DNA from: Nucisporomicrobium flavum
GTDB taxonomy: Bacteria > Actinomycetota > Actinomycetes > Mycobacteriales > Micromonosporaceae
Direction of reading: 5' to 3'
Assembly (NCBI RefSeq): GCF_016464385.1
Contig: NZ_JADMLH010000032.1
Location: forward strand, 1 to 55,179
Length of the DNA: 55,179 nucleotides
The position numbers and the translations under genes are program-made. Every line of letters begins with the position of its first letter. Position 1 is the stretch's first letter. The notes under the pieces were generated by a model. That model made no database searches, had not been told where the DNA came from, and worked only from the letters and a program-made list of their open reading frames with translations. This document shows, piece after piece, positions 50,640 to 55,179 of the stretch.

Positions 50640-51320
50640 GTGGCGCAAGGTGTACGGCCCGAGCGGTGTGTGGTGGCCGTCGACGGTCCCTCGGGATCGG
50701 GCAAATCCACCGTTTCGCGGCGTCTCGCCACGGCGATCGACGGCATCTACCTGGACACCGGCGCGATGTACCGGGCCGTGACCTGGGCCGTTCTGCAGGC
50801 CGGCGTCGACCTCACCGACACCGACTCGATCGTCAAGGTCGCCCAGGAGACGGACCTCTCGATCGGCACCGACCCGCTGGCGCCGCACTTCGAGGCCAAC
50901 GGGGTGGACGTCGACGCGGCCATCCGCGGGCCCGAGGTCACCGGCGCGGTCTCGGCCGTCGCCGCGATCCCGCAGGTACGAGCCATGCTCGTGCAATTCC
51001 AGCAGGACATCATCAACGGTGCCCCGCGTATCGTTGTCGAGGGCCGCGACATCGCTTCCGTCGTGGCGCCCGACGCCGACCTCAAGGTGTACCTGACCGC
51101 GTCCGCCGCGGCCCGCGCGCAGCGGCGCAGCGCCGAGGACGCCACCGACGTGGCCGCGACCGAGGCCGACCTGGCCCGGCGCGACAAGCTCGACTCGTCG
51201 CGCGCGACCGACCCGCTCAAGCAGGCGGCCGACGCGACCGAGCTCGACACCACGGGCCTGGGCATCGACGAGGTCGTCGACCGGCTCCTGGACATGCTGA
51301 ACAGCAAGGTGAGTAAGTGA
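50640..51320 (+). CDS. cmk: Cytidylate kinase
   Basis: 226 residues from GTG 50640, with a perfect GGAGG (50630-50634) 5 nt upstream; TTG 50628 is rejected. P-loop VAVDGPSGSGKSTVSRRLA, LDTGAMYRAVTW, VVEGRDIASVVAPDADLKVYLTASAAARAQRR. It phosphorylates CMP/dCMP, linking functionally with PyrG in this window. It overlaps der by 4 bp (GTGA). Confidence 0.95.
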   Translation: MAQGVRPERCVVAVDGPSGSGKSTVSRRLATAIDGIYLDTGAMYRAVTWAVLQAGVDLTDTDSIVKVAQETDLSIGTDPLAPHFEANGVDVDAAIRGPEVTGAVSAVAAIPQVRAMLVQFQQDIINGAPRIVVEGRDIASVVAPDADLKVYLTASAAARAQRRSAEDATDVAATEADLARRDKLDSSRATDPLKQAADATELDTTGLGIDEVVDRLLDMLNSKVSK

Positions 51321-52741
51321 CTGACTTCCCCGTCGACCTCTCCGAGTTCGACGACGTGACCTTCAGCGACGGCACGACGGGCGACGGCGACGAGCCGGCC
51401 GGCCCGCAGCCCGTCGTGGCCATCGTCGGCCGCCCCAACGTGGGCAAGTCGACGCTGGTCAACCGCATCATCGGCCGCCGCCAGGCGGTGGTCGAGGACG
51501 TGCCGGGCGTCACCCGCGACCGAGTCCCGTACGACGCCCAGTGGAACGGCCGCCGCTTCACCGTGGTCGACACGGGCGGCTGGGAACCGGACGCCAAGGA
51601 CCGCGCGGCCGCCATCGCCGCCCAGGCCGAGATCGCCGTGCAGACCGCGGACGTGGTCGTCTTCGTGGTCGACGCCACCATCGGCTCGACGGACATGGAC
51701 GAAAAAGCGGTCCGCATGCTGCGCCGCAGCAACAAGCCGGTGATCCTCGTCGCCAACAAGGCCGACAACCAGACCATCGAGCTCGAGGCCACGTCGCTGT
51801 GGTCCCTGGGCCTGGGCGAGCCGTACCCGATCTCGGCCCTGCACGGCCGAGGCTCCGGCGACCTCCTCGACGCCATCCTCGACGCGATGCCCCCGGCGCC
51901 CCCGATCATCGAGGGCGGCCCCCGCGGCCCCCGCCGGGTAGCGCTGGTGGGCCGCCCCAACGTGGGCAAATCGTCCCTGCTCAACCGCCTGGCGCGCGAA
52001 GAGCGAGCGGTGGTCGACTCGGTAGCCGGCACCACGGTCGACCCGGTCGACAGCCTGGTCGAGATGGACGGCGAAATCTGGCAATTCGTCGACACCGCGG
52101 GCCTGCGCAAACGGGTGAACCAGGCCTCGGGCACGGAGTACTACGCGTCCCTGCGCACCGCCGGCGCGGTCGAGGCCGCCGAGGTGGCTGTGGTCCTCCT
52201 GGACGCCGGGGAGGTGATCTCCGAGCAGGACCAGCGGGTGCTGACCTCGGTGGTCGAGGCGGGGCGGGCGCTCGTGATCGCCTTCAACAAGTGGGACCTG
52301 GTCGATGATGACCGGCGGTTCTACCTCGACAAGGAGATCGACCGGGAGCTCAAGCGCATCCCGTGGGCTATCCGGGTGAACATCTCCGCCAAGACCGGCC
52401 GCGCTGTCGACAAGCTGGCGCCGGCTATCCGGCGCGCCTTGGCCAGCTGGGAGAAGCGCATCCCGACGGGTGCTCTGAACCAGTGGTTGACGGCGCTGAC
52501 GCAGGCCACGCCGCACCCGGTACGGGGTGGGCGGGCTCCTCGGGTGCTGTTCGCTACGCAGGCCGGGGTGGCTCCGCCTCGGTTTGTGCTGTTCACGACC
52601 GGGCCGTTTGATGCCGGGTATCAGCGGTTCGTGGAGCGGAAGCTGCGGGAGGAGTTCGGGTTCGAGGGGAGTCCGGTGGAGGTTGCCGTACGGCCCCGGA
52701 AGAAGCTCGGCCCTGGTGGGCGCGGCAAGGCACACGGGTGA
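51317..52741 (+). CDS. der: Ribosome-assembly GTPase Der (EngA)
   Basis: 474 residues from GTG 51317 (overlap with cmk). Two tandem G domains: GRPNVGKSTLVNRI with DTGGWEPD and NKADN, then GRPNVGKSSLLNRL with DTAGLRKR and NKWDL, followed by a KH-like C-terminal domain (GVAPPRFVLFTTGPFDAGYQRFVERKLREEFGF). Needed for 50S assembly. The N-terminal acidic leader of about 30 residues is common in actinobacteria. Confidence 0.96.
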   Translation: MTDFPVDLSEFDDVTFSDGTTGDGDEPAGPQPVVAIVGRPNVGKSTLVNRIIGRRQAVVEDVPGVTRDRVPYDAQWNGRRFTVVDTGGWEPDAKDRAAAIAAQAEIAVQTADVVVFVVDATIGSTDMDEKAVRMLRRSNKPVILVANKADNQTIELEATSLWSLGLGEPYPISALHGRGSGDLLDAILDAMPPAPPIIEGGPRGPRRVALVGRPNVGKSSLLNRLAREERAVVDSVAGTTVDPVDSLVEMDGEIWQFVDTAGLRKRVNQASGTEYYASLRTAGAVEAAEVAVVLLDAGEVISEQDQRVLTSVVEAGRALVIAFNKWDLVDDDRRFYLDKEIDRELKRIPWAIRVNISAKTGRAVDKLAPAIRRALASWEKRIPTGALNQWLTALTQATPHPVRGGRAPRVLFATQAGVAPPRFVLFTTGPFDAGYQRFVERKLREEFGFEGSPVEVAVRPRKKLGPGGRGKAHG

Positions 52742-52792
52742 CCGTGGCCTTGCCGGTGTCTCGGCTGCCCGGCTTGCCGGTGGTCTCCAGCC

Positions 52793-52811
52793 TGCCGGGT
52801 GCTTCCCGGCA
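52793..52811 (+). terminator. Possible terminator of the cmk-der operon
   Basis: TGCCGGG-TGCTT-CCCGGCA, a perfect 7-bp hairpin 52 bp after the der stop, without a T run. The surrounding 52748-52820 has several TTGCCGGTG-like repeats that allow alternative folds. Confidence 0.45.
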
Positions 52812-52889
52812 TGCCGGTGTGAATCGGGTTGAGGAGCTGGGGTAGGGTAGTCGTGTTGCCGCGCACTGGGGGATCTCGGGGCGTGGCAT

Positions 52890-52963
<74 letters not shown>

Positions 52964-52970
52964 CGTTGTG

Positions 52971-52995
52971 AAAGGCCAGCTCAGCTGGCCTTTTT
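52971..52995 (+). terminator. tRNA-Pro terminator
   Basis: AAAGGCCAGC-TCA-GCTGGCCTTT (52971-52993), a perfect 10-bp stem ending in a run of five T. A strong intrinsic terminator 7 nt after the tRNA. Confidence 0.9.
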
Positions 52996-54052
52996 CATTT
53001 GCCAGCGTAACTGTATTTCGATCATCGCGACACGCATTTTTGCACGAACGCGCGTACGGTTTACGCATCTGTCGTTGATCGGCTCTTCCTTTTCCGCTTG
53101 TGGTGCGGTGCTGCTTCGGGTCCTGCTTTCCTGGGGCGGGGCGCTGAGCTGGGGATACGTGACTCTGGGTGGTTGGCTCGGGTTCCGAAGGTGGCCGTGG
53201 TTGTCGAGGACGCTGCTGTCTACTGTGGATGATCGTGACACCTGGAAGACACGGACGCTCGTACGGTGATCTTGGGCTGGTGAGCCGGTCGGGCCGGTGA
53301 TTCCACGATCGCGCTTGGTGGCCGGGTGCAAAAGTTGACGGCGGTTGTCCCGGGTTGTCGGTGGTTGTCCCGTCGATGGGCTGGTGTGCTGGGGTAGGCG
53401 CCGGTCGGCCGGTGTGGTCGTGGGTTGGGGTCGATGTTCTGCCCGACAGGGGAGTGGGCGACTCGCTTCGAGCCCTTGGTCTCGTAGGTGTTTGCGTCGG
53501 TGCCGAGCGTGCGTGGACGGCGTTGGGGTGGGTGGTTGCCGGGGTGGGCTCCAGCGCGGCCGGCTTGTTGCCGCTGTCGTCGACGTGGCGGCGATGAGCG
53601 TGGACCGATGACCCGCGGTCCTCACGCTTCGTGCAACGGTGGCTGCTCGAGCGGCATGATCGACGCACGGATCTGCCGATGTGAGTGCACTGGAACTCGT
53701 GCCGCTCGCATGTTCAGCCGTGCGTACGGACACTTTTCAGGCCGAAATGCGGGTTTGCTCTTCGGGAGCTGACCAGTGGCCTACAACGTCGCATCACTTT
53801 AGGTCTCTTGGCTGAGAGGTTCCTATCAACGGTCGCCGTCGCCGGCGCAGGCGTGAGTATTGGTACCCCTGTCGGTTTGTGTGGCGTGCAATGAGGTCCT
53901 GATGAGGTTCGCGTCGTCCTTTCGTCTACCAACTTCCAGCGGGCCGGGTTCGAAGGGCCGCCGACTATAGACGCGTCGTGCACCCGAGTTGCTCCCGCCC
54001 AGGACGCAGAATGCGTACTTTTTTCTCGTTCTGGTCATGTGGAAGGTTGAAG
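52996..54052. other. About 1 kb with no recognisable gene
   Basis: The stretch after the tRNA-Pro terminator is lower in GC than the rest and lacks the strict G/C third-position pattern. The plus strand is G/T-rich at 53270-53600 (repeated GGTTGTCCCG). Short open frames on both strands (for example minus 52981-53733, plus 53345-53611) show no family motifs. It may be decayed sequence of an integrated element or a long leader for the following gene. Nothing is asserted beyond this. Confidence 0.6.
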
Positions 54053-55179
54053 ATGACAAGTCGCTGGGTGCGTGCGGGATCTAACCGATCCGTAGTAGTG
54101 AGCTCGCGCAGGTGTTCGGTGGTGGCGTCCGCACTGGTCGCGGTCTTGATCAGCAGCCTCGCAGCGGCACCAGCGCAGGCTGCACAGTCGGTCGGTATCC
54201 CGGGTGTGCCCGCAGGCCTCGGCAATCGCGCGGCGTCAGGCGGCGCGAACGATACTTCGGCGCCTAAGGCGGTTCCTCTTGCCACGATCCAAGCAGCCAG
54301 CCACATGGCGCGCGTGGCGCTGACCGCAGCGCACGGTATAGCCGCTACCGCAGCCGTCACCGGCACCATGTGGGCTGATCTTGAATCGGTTGCCTCATTG
54401 CGAACTTCAGCCGTGCAGAGCGCATACCGGTTCTCTGCCCTGCCAACAGGCTTCAACGCGACTACTCTAGCCCTCGCCCAGGAGGCCACAACTCCCACCG
54501 CCGCTGAGGGTCCAGTGATGGAGGCCGGCTCGGTTTCCACGGTCCCCGCTGACGGGGCGTTGAGCGGGAGCAGCGCGAGCACGAACGGTGTCGCGGTCCT
54601 CGACGACTACGCCTACCTCAACAAGGGCACCGAACTGATGCGGGTCAACCGCGCCACCGGCGCAACCAGCGTGATCGCCGGCTCCGCCGACACCACCACC
54701 TGCCAGGACGGCTCGACCGGTAGCCAGGTCCGGTTCGTGGCCATGCCCGGCGGTGTCATCCGGATCGTCGGCTCCGACGGCCGGTTTATCTACTTGATCG
54801 ACAACTGCGGTGTCCGCCGCGTCGACCCGGCCACTGGCGCTACCACTACCCCGGTCGCCCAGCGCCTGGCCGGCGCCAGCTACCCGCTGGTCTACGGCAC
54901 CATCGCCGGTAAGTGGCTCTACCTGCACGACACCCAGACCTACCTGTGGCGCTACGACCTGACCAGCGGCGGCACCGCCACCCGCTTCGGCGTGAGCAAC
55001 ACCTACCGGCCCGGCGGAGCCATCGCCGCCGACAACACCTACATCTACTTCCCCGGCTACTACGGCACCCTGAATCGCGCTGACACCACCACCGGCACCG
55101 CCACCCAGATCGCCACCGGACTCCCTTCCACGTCACTGACCGCCCTGCTGTCAGTCGGCGACTACCTCTACGCCACCTA
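54053..55179 (+). CDS. Secreted protein with beta-propeller-like repeats (5' part, runs off the window)
   Basis: ATG 54053 with GGAAGG 7 nt upstream, open for 375 codons to the window end. Signal peptide (residues about 1-45: Arg-rich start, VVASALVAVLISSLAAA core, APAQA cleavage). A linker (45-180) precedes repeats of about 40 residues, such as DYAYLNKGTELMRVNRATGA, RFIYLIDNCGVRRVDPATGA, KWLYLHDTQTYLWRYDLTSG and TYIYFPGYYGTLNRADTTTG, like NHL/WD-type blades. Codons in the first 180 residues are less G/C-ending than those after, hinting at mixed ancestry. Such N-termini occur in large Rhs/polymorphic-toxin proteins, but the C-terminus is not visible. Confidence 0.75.
   Translation, partial: MTSRWVRAGSNRSVVVSSRRCSVVASALVAVLISSLAAAPAQAAQSVGIPGVPAGLGNRAASGGANDTSAPKAVPLATIQAASHMARVALTAAHGIAATAAVTGTMWADLESVASLRTSAVQSAYRFSALPTGFNATTLALAQEATTPTAAEGPVMEAGSVSTVPADGALSGSSASTNGVAVLDDYAYLNKGTELMRVNRATGATSVIAGSADTTTCQDGSTGSQVRFVAMPGGVIRIVGSDGRFIYLIDNCGVRRVDPATGATTTPVAQRLAGASYPLVYGTIAGKWLYLHDTQTYLWRYDLTSGGTATRFGVSNTYRPGGAIAADNTYIYFPGYYGTLNRADTTTGTATQIATGLPSTSLTALLSVGDYLYAT

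Noticed and set aside
53826..54582. Minus-strand ORFs of 77 and 205 residues opposite the secreted protein start
   Set aside because: The plus-strand frame has a Shine-Dalgarno, signal peptide and continues open to the window end; the minus frames lack any of these.

Overview
The window is high-GC actinobacterial chromosome, most likely from the Micromonosporaceae (an Actinoplanes-like genome). The signs are G/C-ending codons almost throughout, many GTG starts, one TTG start, frequent 4-bp GTGA/ATGA overlaps between genes, several apparently leaderless genes, and a core gene order that matches the Mycobacterium tuberculosis block Rv1691-Rv1701 plus Rv1708-Rv1713, as I remember it. The species assignment is inference.

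Layout. (1) 1-365: 3' end of an rRNA operon (23S end, spacer, 5S, terminator). (2) 561-4684: a TPR protein with a very large RG/GD-rich low-complexity N-terminus, and a HAD phosphatase. (3) 4681-8258, minus strand: a tightly overlapped ABC exporter plus two-component system. (4) 8301-15607: SCP2-like protein, Lys/Ala-rich histone-like protein, small Pro-rich protein, TlyA, a 16-codon mini-ORF, NAD kinase, RecN, SteA and SteB. (5) 15703-21513: an envelope-type operon of a divergent MraY/WecA-fold protein, MurJ-like flippase, GT4 glycosyltransferase and a membrane protein with an alkaline-phosphatase-like domain. (6) 21568-23980: a predicted three-way-junction leader RNA that overlaps the pyrG ribosome binding site, then pyrG and a NUDIX hydrolase. 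(7) 24062-29848: small membrane protein, DUF427, a 31-bp tandem repeat, LLM flavin oxidoreductase, alanine dehydrogenase, XerD-like recombinase, ParA/Soj and a catalytically degenerate M50-like membrane protein.

(8) 29839-44976 is a roughly 15-kb accessory block lying between parA and scpA. It holds many small regulator/effector pairs whose cis-sites are visible: methyltransferase/TetR with twin operators; an AA10 LPMO behind a perfect CebR-type palindrome; HxlR/MBL hydrolase with a shared operator; an ECF42 sigma factor and DGPF protein behind an ECF42-type promoter; PadR plus membrane protein. It also holds an orphan sigma region-4 protein, a large GT-C-like membrane protein, an HD (SpoT-like) hydrolase, an MFS transporter and a Ser/Thr kinase. 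(9) 45116-52741: scpA, scpB, rluB, cmk and der, interrupted between rluB and cmk by a PhyH-family dioxygenase and a membrane protein. (10) 52890-55179: tRNA-Pro(GGG) with a terminator, about 1 kb with no recognisable gene, and the start of a secreted beta-propeller-like protein that runs off the window.

Together the core genes cover chromosome condensation and segregation (ScpA/ScpB, ParA, XerD), DNA repair (RecN), ribosome and RNA maturation (TlyA, RluB, Der), nucleotide and NAD supply (PyrG, Cmk, NadK, NUDIX) and cell-wall remodelling (SteA/SteB and the MurJ module). The best candidates for undescribed biology are the pyrG leader RNA, the SteAB-PNPT-MurJ-GT4-ALP module, the RG/GD-repeat TPR protein and the uncharacterised region after tRNA-Pro.
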